The notes below the pieces were generated by a model. It did not search any database. It was given only the letters and a program-made list of their open reading frames with translations, and had not been told where the DNA came from. A stretch of DNA of 64,000 bases from an uncultured Lachnospiraceae bacterium (GTDB taxonomy: Bacteria; Bacillota; Clostridia; Lachnospirales; Lachnospiraceae), in assembly GCA_910585005.1 (NCBI GenBank), contig CAJUCN010000001.1, positions 62,001-126,000 of the forward strand, written 5' to 3'. Positions 56,954-64,000 of this stretch are shown piece after piece (the first letter of the stretch is position 1; each line of letters opens with the position of its first letter). A program made the translations under genes and the position numbers.

Positions 56954-58891
56954 ATGTCCCCAAAAATTAAAGGGTTTGGCATCGGAATCGTTGCTTTTAT
57001 CCTTTTTACAATGATGCGTAATGTTATTCCCCTGCATAATATGTTATTTTTTGTTATGGCATGCGTTGTTTTTGCCGCAGCAGCTTTGTTGTCCTATTCT
57101 TTTATAAGAAAAATATCAGAAAATACCAATCCCATCGTATCAAAAATATGGAATATCTTAATAGCTGCCATGCTGGGAATTTGGATGATCCTGTTTGGCA
57201 TCAACGAAACGAATACCGAACACGCCCTAGATGCCTCCGAATTGATACGCAGGTATTTTCCTTTTCCTCTATGGATAGCCCTCATGTTTGCCGGAACGAT
57301 CACTTGCCTTTTCTTCTTGCGAAAATCCCTATCAGAAAAGGCCCAAAAAATAAGAGGGAAAATCCGCTTAACCATCGCGCTCTTGTTTACATTTGGCACA
57401 TCCATCCAGTTTTATGCTCCAAATATTTTTCAAGATATTCAAGGCGGCACCTACCATAGCCATGCTTATACAAATAGTATCATAAATGTCTGCTGGCTGA
57501 TTCCTTATAGTAAAAACATGGAATCTCTCTATGGACATTACGCAATCTTGTATATGCCAATTCTTAAATTATTGCACAAATGTTTCCACATAGATTACCT
57601 GACCGGAATTTTTCTTGTAACAGCATTTCTCGCAGGGGTTTCCATCCTTCTTTTCCTGTATGTTTTGAATGCTTTCGCCAAAAATGACCTGATCTTTTAT
57701 CTTGGCATGTTTGCCATCGGAGAAGAATATTTTATGCTGATGCAGGGAGGCGTTTATCTACAGGTACATCCCCACCGGATGATCTTCCCAATGCTTATAA
57801 CTGCCCTTGTTTTACATGAAATAAAGACAGGAAAACGTCATTCCCTTATCTCCATATGTTTTTTAACCTTGTCCTTTGTTTGGTCAACAGAAGTTGGCAT
57901 AGTTACTATGCTCTCCTTTGCCTTATATCGGTGGGCACAGTCTGCCGCAGACGGAAATGCCTTTTCCATTTCCAAGCTGTTACGGCTTATACCCGAACTA
58001 TTCTTTTATGCAGTCGTTCCATTTGTTTTCGCTTATGCAGTCATCAATGGGTACAACCTGATATCCGGCGGTTCCCTTTTAGATCTTAGGGAATTTTTGT
58101 TCCCGCTTATCTCAGACCGGAACTATATCGACAAGATTGAGTTGCCCCTTCCCGATGCCACTCATGCATGGACCGGCACTACCATATTGTTTTTTAGCGG
58201 CATTATCCCCACATTATTTTATTTGTTTTTTCCTTCCCGCAAAGAACAAAAAAGCAGCTGTTTTTACTTTTTCATCGGAATCATGGGGCTTGGCCTGATG
58301 CTTTATTATATCAACCGTCCTGTGGAAGGCAGCCTTTTTATCACTTTGTTCCTTATGTTGATCCTACAAGCTTCTATTCTGCAAAAATGCCAGGACATTT
58401 ACCTGGAACAGAAGCAGCAAAAAAATGCAGTCTCAGCCAAACCAGAAAGAATCTTATTGCTTTCCTTACGGACAGCCACCGTCCTGGTTCTGTTTATCAT
58501 GGCTTTTGACTGTATTTATTCTATGCCTAAAGCGTGGAAAACTTCCGCAGAAACAATTTGGAAAAGAGATGAGTTATTAGAATTTGCAGAATATGTCTGG
58601 ATCCAGGTTCCTCCGGACGCTGTTTCTTTTGGGGAAGGCGTCCCGGAACTGATGGCGTTAGTTGACCGAGATACCCATTTGCATTCAACAGAATGGTCTT
58701 ATTTAAACATGCCTCTTGATACTATGGAATGGGCTAGGCAAAAAGTGGAGGATGAAAAATGGTTTTTCTGTTCCTCCACAAGCCTATGGTATATGCAAAC
58801 TTACTATCCTGGACTGACAGAGCACTTTAGACTACATGAAGAATTTGAATATCATGGTGCAAAATTTGATTTTTATATGGCTAATCAGTAA
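56954..58891 (+). CDS. Polytopic membrane protein, GT-C-like, unknown function
   Basis: The 645-residue product has about 12-13 transmembrane helices and a soluble C-terminus of about 110 residues (ELLEFAEYVWIQVPPDAVSF, then DRDTHLHSTEWSYLNMPLD). Loops include FQDIQGGTYHSHAYTNSIIN and the His-rich GGVYLQVHPHRMIFPM. The build resembles lipid-linked-sugar transferases or polymerases, but I recognise no named family, and it lacks a clear DxD or DE pair in the first loop. AAGGAG stands 7 bases before the ATG, behind a near-perfect promoter. Its 3' end converges on ugd with only 20 bp between stops and no terminator, so the transcripts probably overlap. Confidence 0.75.
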   Translation: MSPKIKGFGIGIVAFILFTMMRNVIPLHNMLFFVMACVVFAAAALLSYSFIRKISENTNPIVSKIWNILIAAMLGIWMILFGINETNTEHALDASELIRRYFPFPLWIALMFAGTITCLFFLRKSLSEKAQKIRGKIRLTIALLFTFGTSIQFYAPNIFQDIQGGTYHSHAYTNSIINVCWLIPYSKNMESLYGHYAILYMPILKLLHKCFHIDYLTGIFLVTAFLAGVSILLFLYVLNAFAKNDLIFYLGMFAIGEEYFMLMQGGVYLQVHPHRMIFPMLITALVLHEIKTGKRHSLISICFLTLSFVWSTEVGIVTMLSFALYRWAQSAADGNAFSISKLLRLIPELFFYAVVPFVFAYAVINGYNLISGGSLLDLREFLFPLISDRNYIDKIELPLPDATHAWTGTTILFFSGIIPTLFYLFFPSRKEQKSSCFYFFIGIMGLGLMLYYINRPVEGSLFITLFLMLILQASILQKCQDIYLEQKQQKNAVSAKPERILLLSLRTATVLVLFIMAFDCIYSMPKAWKTSAETIWKRDELLEFAEYVWIQVPPDAVSFGEGVPELMALVDRDTHLHSTEWSYLNMPLDTMEWARQKVEDEKWFFCSSTSLWYMQTYYPGLTEHFRLHEEFEYHGAKFDFYMANQ

Positions 58892-58911
58892 ACAGTAATT
58901 TTGAAATCCTA

Positions 58912-60228
58912 TTATCTTCCAATGCTATAATATTCCACCCCTGCTTTCTTCATCTGTTTTGGATCATAGAGATTTCGTCCGTCATAGACAAGAGGCGTAT
59001 GCATTTTCTTTTTAAACTCTTCCGGTGTTATTTTTTTGATCTCGCCCCACTCTGTAAACACAAAGCAAATGTTAGCGCCTTCTAGTGCCTCTTCCGGGGA
59101 ACCTGCATAATGCATGGAACCCTGTTCCAGCCTCCCTTCCGGGAAAAGCTGCTTTGCCCGTTCCGTTCCTTTCGGATCATAAGCATAGACATCCGCTCCT
59201 GCCCCAAGCAAAAGCTTTAAGTTGTCAATAGACGGCGCTTCCCGAAGGTCGTCTGTGCCCGCTTTAAAGGTAAGCCCCAATACGGCCGCCTTCAGGCCGC
59301 TAAAGGAGATCATCCTCTCCTTTGCCTTTTCAAATAAGCGCACCTTCTGGGCGCTGTTTACTTCCACACAGGCCTCCACGGTCTTTAACTGATAGCCATG
59401 TTCTCTGGCAAGAAACTTTAACGCCTTGGTATCTTTGGGGAAACAGCTTCCGCCAAATCCGATTCCGGCATTTAAGAACCTGGCCCCAATCCTTTCGTCA
59501 AAGCTCATGCCCCTGGCTACATCCGTAATATCCGCCCCGACCAGCTCACACAAGTTGGCAATATCGTTCATGTAAGAAATCTTAAGAGCCAAAAAATCAT
59601 TGCAGGCATATTTAATCATCTCCGCGGAACGACGCTTTACAGAAACGATGGGAAGATGAAACGGTTCATAAATCCCCTTAAGAAGCTCTTCCGCTTCTTT
59701 GCTTTGTGTCCCAATAATGATCCGGGCCGCATGAAGCGTATCGTGGACTGCCGTCCCCTGTGCAAGAAATTCCGGGTTGGATGCCACTTCTACCTTTACA
59801 TCGTGTACCAAAAAATCCTTGATAAACTGCTCCACCTTATCGTTTGTCCCTACCGGCACCGTGGATTTCACCACTACCAGGCAGTCTCTTTCTACTGTTT
59901 CTGCAATCTGCCTGGAAACTGTTGCAATGTAAGAGAGGTTGGCGCTGCCATCAGGCATTTCCGGTGTCCCCACGCCGATAAAGACCGCATCCACATCCCG
60001 GTAAGCTTCCCGGTAATCCGTGGTAAAGTGAAGCGTCCCCCTGGCATTATTTTTCTGCATCAGTTCTTCTAACCCTTCTTCATAGATGGGGGATATTCCC
60101 TGGCGCATCGTTTCTACCTTTTTTTCATCTACATCCACACATGTCACAGTATGTCCTACTTCTGCAAAACATACGCCTGCTACCAATCCTACATAACCTG
60201 TCCCTGCTACCGCGATCTTCATACGCAT
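58912..60228 (-). CDS. ugd: UDP-glucose 6-dehydrogenase
   Basis: It oxidises UDP-glucose twice with NAD to UDP-glucuronate, a precursor for acidic glycans. The 438-residue product has an N-terminal Rossmann domain (MKIAVAGTGYVGLVAGVC), VGTPEMPDGSANLSYI, KSTVPVGTNDKVEQF, ASNPEFLAQGTAV, the catalytic C262 in GFGGSCFPKDTKAL and the C-terminal LGLTFKAGTDDLREAPS. Two ATGs (60228 and 60222) share one AGGAG. The first has a 4-5 base gap and the second about 10. It overlaps the epimerase gene by up to 10 bp, so the two are coupled. Confidence 0.95.
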   Translation of the reverse strand: MRMKIAVAGTGYVGLVAGVCFAEVGHTVTCVDVDEKKVETMRQGISPIYEEGLEELMQKNNARGTLHFTTDYREAYRDVDAVFIGVGTPEMPDGSANLSYIATVSRQIAETVERDCLVVVKSTVPVGTNDKVEQFIKDFLVHDVKVEVASNPEFLAQGTAVHDTLHAARIIIGTQSKEAEELLKGIYEPFHLPIVSVKRRSAEMIKYACNDFLALKISYMNDIANLCELVGADITDVARGMSFDERIGARFLNAGIGFGGSCFPKDTKALKFLAREHGYQLKTVEACVEVNSAQKVRLFEKAKERMISFSGLKAAVLGLTFKAGTDDLREAPSIDNLKLLLGAGADVYAYDPKGTERAKQLFPEGRLEQGSMHYAGSPEEALEGANICFVFTEWGEIKKITPEEFKKKMHTPLVYDGRNLYDPKQMKKAGVEYYSIGR

Positions 60229-61244
60229 TCCACTCCTTTTCTCTCTCCATCCATTCCGTAATAATTTAAAAACCACTGTGCAAACTTTAAAAGCCCTTCT
60301 TCGATGGACGTAGAAGGTTTAAATCCAAAATCATTCACCAAATCCTGCACATCCGCATAAGTTTCATACACATCCCCCGGCTGCATAGGAAGAAATTCCT
60401 TTTGCGCCTCTCTTCCAAGGCATTTTTCCAGCACCGCGATATAATCCATCAATTTTTCCGGCTTGTTATTCCCAATATTGTAGATCTTGTAAGCAGCGCC
60501 GTTTTCATCCTGCACTGGCGGATTGCAAAGAATGTCCACCACTCCGGTGATGATATCGTCAATATAGGTAAAGTCCCTCATCATGTCTCCATGATTATAA
60601 ATTTGAATGGCCTCTCCCATCATGATCTTCTTGGCAAACTTAAAATAAGCCATATCCGGCCTTCCCATCGGCCCATATACGGTAAAAAACCGAAGCCCGG
60701 TAAGAGGGATCCCGTAGAGCTTGCTATAAGAATACGCCATCAGCTCATTGGATTTCTTGGTTGCCGCGTAAAGGCTCACCGGCTTATCTACCTGATCCCT
60801 GGTGGAAAAAGGCACTTTCTTGTTCCCTCCATACACGGAGCTGGAAGAGGCAAATACCAAATGTTCTACCGGATAGTGGCGGCAGGCCTCCAAAATATGA
60901 AAAAAGCCCACCAGATTTGACTGGATGTAAGCGTCCGGGTTGTCAATACTGTAGCGCACCCCTGCCTGGGCAGCAAGATTCACTACAACCTGGGGCCTCC
61001 ATTCCTCAAATAACGTAAACACTGCTTTCTTATCCGCAAGATCCGCCTTTACAAAACGGTATCCTGAATACTGTGATAAAATAGCCAGCCTGTCCTCTTT
61101 TAACGAAACCTCATAATAATCATTCAGGTTATCCAGCCCAACTACCTCTGCTCCTGCCTCAAGGAGAGCCTTAGACAAATAAAAACCAATAAATCCCGCT
61201 CCGCCAGTGATAAAATATTTTTTTGATGTATCCAATTGATTCAT
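60219..61244 (-). CDS. UDP-glucuronate 4-epimerase
   Basis: The 341-residue short-chain dehydrogenase converts UDP-glucuronate, made by the next gene, to UDP-galacturonate. The Rossmann loop ITGGAGFIGFYLSKALLEAG and the long insert GLDNLNDYYEVSLKEDRLA are typical of this family. NLAAQAGVRYSIDNPDAYIQ, ASSSSVYGGNKKVPFSTRDQ, the catalytic YAATKKSNELMAY and RFFTVYGPMGRPDMA follow. The ATG at 61244 has only a weak GTGGAAA site, and the leader holds a GC-rich hairpin and a short overlapping reading frame. A good promoter at 61297-61325 shows the pair is transcribed on its own. Confidence 0.92.
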   Translation of the reverse strand: MNQLDTSKKYFITGGAGFIGFYLSKALLEAGAEVVGLDNLNDYYEVSLKEDRLAILSQYSGYRFVKADLADKKAVFTLFEEWRPQVVVNLAAQAGVRYSIDNPDAYIQSNLVGFFHILEACRHYPVEHLVFASSSSVYGGNKKVPFSTRDQVDKPVSLYAATKKSNELMAYSYSKLYGIPLTGLRFFTVYGPMGRPDMAYFKFAKKIMMGEAIQIYNHGDMMRDFTYIDDIITGVVDILCNPPVQDENGAAYKIYNIGNNKPEKLMDYIAVLEKCLGREAQKEFLPMQPGDVYETYADVQDLVNDFGFKPSTSIEEGLLKFAQWFLNYYGMDGERKGVECV

Positions 61245-61254
61245 TTTCCACAAC

Positions 61255-61283
61255 CAATGCCCCGGTGTCCTCACGGGGCATTG
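61255..61283 (-). promoter_or_regulatory. Leader hairpin before UDP-glucuronate 4-epimerase
   Basis: CAATGCCCCG (61255-61264) pairs perfectly with CGGGGCATTG (61274-61283), 9-base loop. It sits between the predicted transcription start (about 61290) and the start codon. It lacks a good T run, so it may shape translation or RNA stability rather than terminate. Confidence 0.55.
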
Positions 61284-61296
61284 CCTTTCTCCTATC

Positions 61297-61325
61297 ATTT
61301 TATATAGTTTTTCCCTATTCGTCAA
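61297..61325 (-). promoter_or_regulatory. Sigma-A promoter for the epimerase-ugd unit
   Basis: On the minus strand TTGACG (61320-61325), a 17-bp spacer and TAAAAT (61297-61302). The -35 box lies in the last codons of the upstream secreted-protein gene. Confidence 0.75.
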
Positions 61326-62238
61326 ACTTTTCCATATATCTTTGGCCAAGATAGCAAAAACCGCAAAAGCCGTTTTCATCCCCAAGGCCGCTTACATCGC
61401 TTGCTTCCGGAATCAAAACCTGACGTTTTACTCCCTGGTACCGGAATTGAACCAGGATAGAGATATCTCTTCTTTCCGCCATTGCATCAAGCACCCGTTC
61501 ATCAAAACTCATCCAACGGTCCGTTTGGATCACAGCCTGCTCTCCCGGAGCCGCCGCCGTTATCCTGTCTGCAGCCTCTTTTAAAAAAGCGCTGTAAGCT
61601 GAATTCGGAATCTGTGTGCGCCCAAATACCTGTCCGCATGTTTTGCATCTTTCTTCCAGAACCCCATCCTGGCAGGGAGTTGCCTCCCGGTACATCACTT
61701 CCTCCAGGCTATGGGGGCAGGATCCTTCCCCGGAAAGTCCCATCCCATCCCCTGGTCTATCCCCGCCCTTAGGATCCTTCTCTTCTTTCCCGGATTCTTT
61801 CACTTCAAAGGAACCCGAATCCCGGAACCTGACAACCGGCATCCCTTCTCCTTTTTGCTGTAGGATCACCGCTCTGTATATCCCCGGCTGGGCCGCTCCT
61901 TTCAGCGTCCTGGCTGTTTTTGTTTCTTCCCCGGTTCTTTCCAGATCCACATAGGCAAGGGGAAAAAAGGCTCCCTGCTCATCCATCTTCTCTAAATAGA
62001 GCTGTAAGATACTGCTGTCACCGTCGGGATCCCGGTAGGTGCAGCTTGCACAGATGCCGTCCTCATCTCTCACGACACAAAGTTCCGTGACCTGCAGCGC
62101 CTCCGCCGCATATACCTGTCCTGCCTGGAGCATTTTACATCCCCATCCTGCCACTATCCCTGCTGCAAATAAGACCCTCCTGAACCTTCCTTTCAGCCAA
62201 TTGCATACTCTTTCTTTTAAACCGCTCTTTTTCCTCAT
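61315..62238 (-). CDS. Secreted Cys-containing protein of unknown function
   Basis: The 307-residue product has a long basic N-region and a hydrophobic core ending near QVYAAEA, a likely signal peptide cut around residue 45. Residues about 48-150 look like a beta domain (LQVTELCVVRDEDGICASCT). A charged linker (KEEKDPKGGDRPGDG) leads to a Cys/His module, SCPHSLEEVMYREATPCQDG then EERCKTCGQVFGRT. That module resembles the C-x-H...EATC...G...C..CG repeats in clostridial surface proteins. The end has DRWMSFDERVLDAMAERRDI. An ideal AAAGGAG precedes the ATG, and a perfect palindrome lies at the predicted transcription start. Function unknown. Confidence 0.75.
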   Translation of the reverse strand: MRKKSGLKERVCNWLKGRFRRVLFAAGIVAGWGCKMLQAGQVYAAEALQVTELCVVRDEDGICASCTYRDPDGDSSILQLYLEKMDEQGAFFPLAYVDLERTGEETKTARTLKGAAQPGIYRAVILQQKGEGMPVVRFRDSGSFEVKESGKEEKDPKGGDRPGDGMGLSGEGSCPHSLEEVMYREATPCQDGVLEERCKTCGQVFGRTQIPNSAYSAFLKEAADRITAAAPGEQAVIQTDRWMSFDERVLDAMAERRDISILVQFRYQGVKRQVLIPEASDVSGLGDENGFCGFCYLGQRYMEKFDE

Positions 62239-62262
62239 AGGTATTCTCCTTTATCAATCGTT

Positions 62263-62278
62263 TTATCAGCGCTGATAA
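62263..62278. promoter_or_regulatory. Candidate operator, perfect 16-bp palindrome
   Basis: TTATCAGC-GCTGATAA is fully symmetrical and lies just past the -10 box of the promoter at 62282-62309, 25 bp before the start codon of the secreted-protein gene. That place suits a repressor. No regulator gene is adjacent. Confidence 0.55.
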
Positions 62279-62281
62279 CCC

Positions 62282-62309
62282 ATTATCCATGAAAAAGAGT
62301 GGTTTTCCA
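62282..62309 (-). promoter_or_regulatory. Probable promoter for the secreted-protein gene
   Basis: On the minus strand TGGAAA (62304-62309), a 16-bp spacer and GATAAT (62282-62287). The boxes are moderate matches. Confidence 0.45.
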
Positions 62310-62352
62310 CATTCACGTCATAAATGTCTTACTTTTGGTACTATTTGACCCA

Positions 62353-63096
62353 TCAAGGCCTTAAAAGAAACTGCGGGATCGTCCGCAGCGTCCTAAGAAA
62401 CACCACCCACCAGGCAAACCGTATCCCATTAACCGTAAGCGCCCTGTGGGCTTCCCGTATAGAAACCCCATAAGCCCCGGCGCTCCCGGTGCTTGTTCCG
62501 CCATAATACATTTCCACTAAAACTTCCGGGATATAAGACAAACTGACTTTCCCGTCCTTTAAAATCCGTATCATAAACTCGAAATCTGCAGAACACTGAT
62601 AGGAGCTGTCATAATCCCCATACCTGTCATAAATCTCCCGGCGCAGAAAAAGCGTTGGATGACCGGGCATCCAACCACTTCCCACTTTCCCTTTTCCCAT
62701 TTTCCAGTATCTTTTCACCACACCATCCTGGGCATAAACCAGATCCCCGTGGACACCGTCTGTTCCCTCCTCGTTCATCAGGCGGATGCATTTTGACACC
62801 ACATCATTTCCCGTAAATCTGTCATTAAAAAAGAGGATGACCGCTCCGGTAGAAAGGGACAGCCCCTGGTTCATGGCATCATAAAGCCCTCCATCCGCCC
62901 CAGATGCCCATTTAACAGAAAAATGGCTGTTTTGGCTGTACTCCTTTATGACGTCCAGGGTTCCGTCCGAAGAACCACCATCCTTAATGACCACCTCTAT
63001 TTCAGGATAATCCTGGTTTTCGATACTCGCCAACGTTTTTAGCAGATTTTCCCTGCAATTAAAAGTCGTTAAGACCAGTGATACTAATTCCATCAT
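62353..63096 (-). CDS. GT2 glycosyltransferase (WcaA-like, short)
   Basis: The 247-residue single-domain GT-A enzyme has VSLVLTTFNCRENLLKTLAS, VVIKDGGSSDGTLDVI, the GADGGLYDAMNQGLSLSTG motif and the ILFFNDRF site where DxD is expected. GWMPGHPTLFLRREIYDRYG and SADFEFMIRILKDGK follow. This subgroup is common in capsule and colanic-acid clusters. Two ATGs in a row begin it, with AGGAAAAGGA upstream. It lies about 115 bp before the secreted-protein gene. Sugar and acceptor are unknown, and UDP-GalA or UDP-GlcA from the nearby genes are possible donors. Confidence 0.88.
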   Translation of the reverse strand: MMELVSLVLTTFNCRENLLKTLASIENQDYPEIEVVIKDGGSSDGTLDVIKEYSQNSHFSVKWASGADGGLYDAMNQGLSLSTGAVILFFNDRFTGNDVVSKCIRLMNEEGTDGVHGDLVYAQDGVVKRYWKMGKGKVGSGWMPGHPTLFLRREIYDRYGDYDSSYQCSADFEFMIRILKDGKVSLSYIPEVLVEMYYGGTSTGSAGAYGVSIREAHRALTVNGIRFAWWVVFLRTLRTIPQFLLRP

Positions 63097-63230
63097 TCCT
63101 TTTCCTATCCCCAGCTATTTGGGCCTGCCTGCCCAAAGCCAGAAATCAATTGCCAAATGAAAGTGTTTAAGTTAACATAGAAAAGGATACTATACTTTAC
63201 AGATATTTAAAATAGAAAAAGAGGGTTTTT

Positions 63231-64000
63231 ATGAAAAAATTAAATGGAACCGTTATCGTCACTTACCGTTGCAATGCCAGATGCAATATGTGTAACCGCT
63301 ACAAAAAGCCTTCCCTCCCGGAAGAAGAACTTTCCCTTGAAACCATCAGGAAACTTCCACCCATGTACTTTACTAACATTACCGGAGGAGAGCCTTTTAT
63401 ACGCACGGATCTAAAAGAAATTGTCCGGGAACTCTACCGAAAGAGCGACCGCATCGTCATCTCCACCAATGGATTTTTTACCGACCGGATCCTTGAACTT
63501 TGCAGGGAATTTCCCCAGATCGGCATCCGCATTTCCATTGAAGGCTTAGAACAGACCAACAACCAGATCCGGGGACTGGAAGATGGCTTTAACCGGGGCT
63601 ATACTACCTTAAAAAAGCTGGTGGAAATGGGCATGAAGGATGTGGGCTTCGGCATGACCGTACAGGACTTAAATGCCAAAGACCTGGTGGCCCTATACAA
63701 CCTGTCCAACGAAATGAACATGGAATTTGCCACGGCATCCCTGCATAATTCTTTTTATTTCGTAGAAGCCAAAAATATAATCCATGACCGCCCCATGGTA
63801 GCAAAAGAATTTGAAAACCTGGTGAATGAACTGTTAAGATCAAAAAGCCCCAAAAAATGGTTCCGGGCTTATTTCAACCATGGCTTAATCAACTATATTT
63901 ACGGCCAAAAGCGTCTCCTTCCCTGCAACATGGCTTTCGACACCTTTTTTATCGATCCTTACGGGGATGTCATGCCCTGTAACGGCACCAAAGATAAAGA
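63231..64000 (+). CDS. Radical SAM/SPASM protein, 3' end outside window
   Basis: The gene starts with ATG at 63231 after AGAGGG and runs off the right edge, so about 256 residues are visible. The cluster motif C14-x3-C18-x2-C21 (YRCNARCNMCNRYKK) is followed by NITGGEPFIRTDLKEIV (the GGEP SAM contact), VISTNGFFTDRI and ISIEGLEQTNNQIRG. A late LPCNMAFDTFFIDPYGDVMP with a CNG end is a SPASM-like auxiliary-cluster region. A TATACT at 63191-63196 may be its -10 box. It is the second radical SAM gene in the glycan region, on the opposite strand to the first and not closely similar to it. Confidence 0.88.
   Translation, partial: MKKLNGTVIVTYRCNARCNMCNRYKKPSLPEEELSLETIRKLPPMYFTNITGGEPFIRTDLKEIVRELYRKSDRIVISTNGFFTDRILELCREFPQIGIRISIEGLEQTNNQIRGLEDGFNRGYTTLKKLVEMGMKDVGFGMTVQDLNAKDLVALYNLSNEMNMEFATASLHNSFYFVEAKNIIHDRPMVAKEFENLVNELLRSKSPKKWFRAYFNHGLINYIYGQKRLLPCNMAFDTFFIDPYGDVMPCNGTKDK

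Noticed and set aside
1..64000. Mobile elements, tRNA or rRNA genes
   Set aside because: No transposase, integrase, terminal repeat or structured RNA signature was recognised in either strand.

Overview
The window looks like chromosome from a spore-forming Firmicute of the Lachnospiraceae type (Clostridium cluster XIVa). The grounds are a SipL/SPOCS-LysM spore protein behind a sigma-E-like promoter, a clostridial pyrC-pyrK-pyrD order, DUF1934-murI and gntR-ispE neighbourhoods, strong AGGAGG-type ribosome binding sites and intermediate GC. I see no rRNA, tRNA, CRISPR array, transposase or prophage gene. The assignment rests on gene content only.

Positions 1-13,600 hold mostly housekeeping genes, nearly all on the minus strand: the start of a lipoprotein, cardiolipin synthase, a divergent small membrane protein, DUF1934, glutamate racemase, a GntR/FCD regulator, IspE, an unknown 202-residue protein (+), the SipL-like spore protein, the pyrimidine genes pyrC-pyrK-pyrD, a PrcB-like lipoprotein and a membrane-anchored HtrA protease.

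Positions 13,700-35,900 are a cell-surface polysaccharide locus read on the minus strand from high to low coordinates. It runs: a membrane muramidase (GH25) with a strange acidic repeat tail, rfbB-rfbA-rfbC (dTDP-sugar synthesis), an ABC-2 exporter (Wzm, and Wzt with a C-terminal glycan-binding-type domain), a methyltransferase-kinase fusion resembling WbdD, several large GT2 glycosyltransferases, phosphoglucomutase, a WbaP-type initiating phosphoglycosyl transferase, an LCP ligase and one more GT2. The simplest reading is initiation on undecaprenyl phosphate, rhamnose-rich chain growth, chain-end capping, export by Wzm/Wzt and attachment to the wall by LCP. No Wzx or Wzy was recognised.

Positions 36,200-63,100 hold surface-glycan modification and further membrane glycosyltransferase-like genes. 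There is a pair of 4-TM EamA/SMR proteins, an orphan SGNH-like protein and two minus-strand operons built around an MBOAT acyltransferase with an SGNH partner. The first operon also has a membrane-anchored alpha-L-rhamnosidase, a GT-C protein and a possibly split DUF6077 pair. The second also has a VTC-domain protein, DUF4956, a polytopic membrane protein and a radical SAM protein. A UDP-galactopyranose-mutase-like flavoprotein, another polytopic protein, UDP-glucose dehydrogenase with UDP-glucuronate 4-epimerase, a secreted Cys-rich protein and a GT2 follow. A second radical SAM gene runs off the right edge.

The most interesting candidate system is the Wzm / Wzt-C-domain / methyltransferase-kinase trio at 26,181-30,682. 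It looks like a Gram-positive version of the capped-end, ABC-transporter-dependent O-antigen pathway. Also notable are the 36-bp tandem repeat encoding a cytoplasmic Glu/Asp/Tyr tail on a muramidase, and a rhamnosidase placed beside rhamnan-type biosynthesis.
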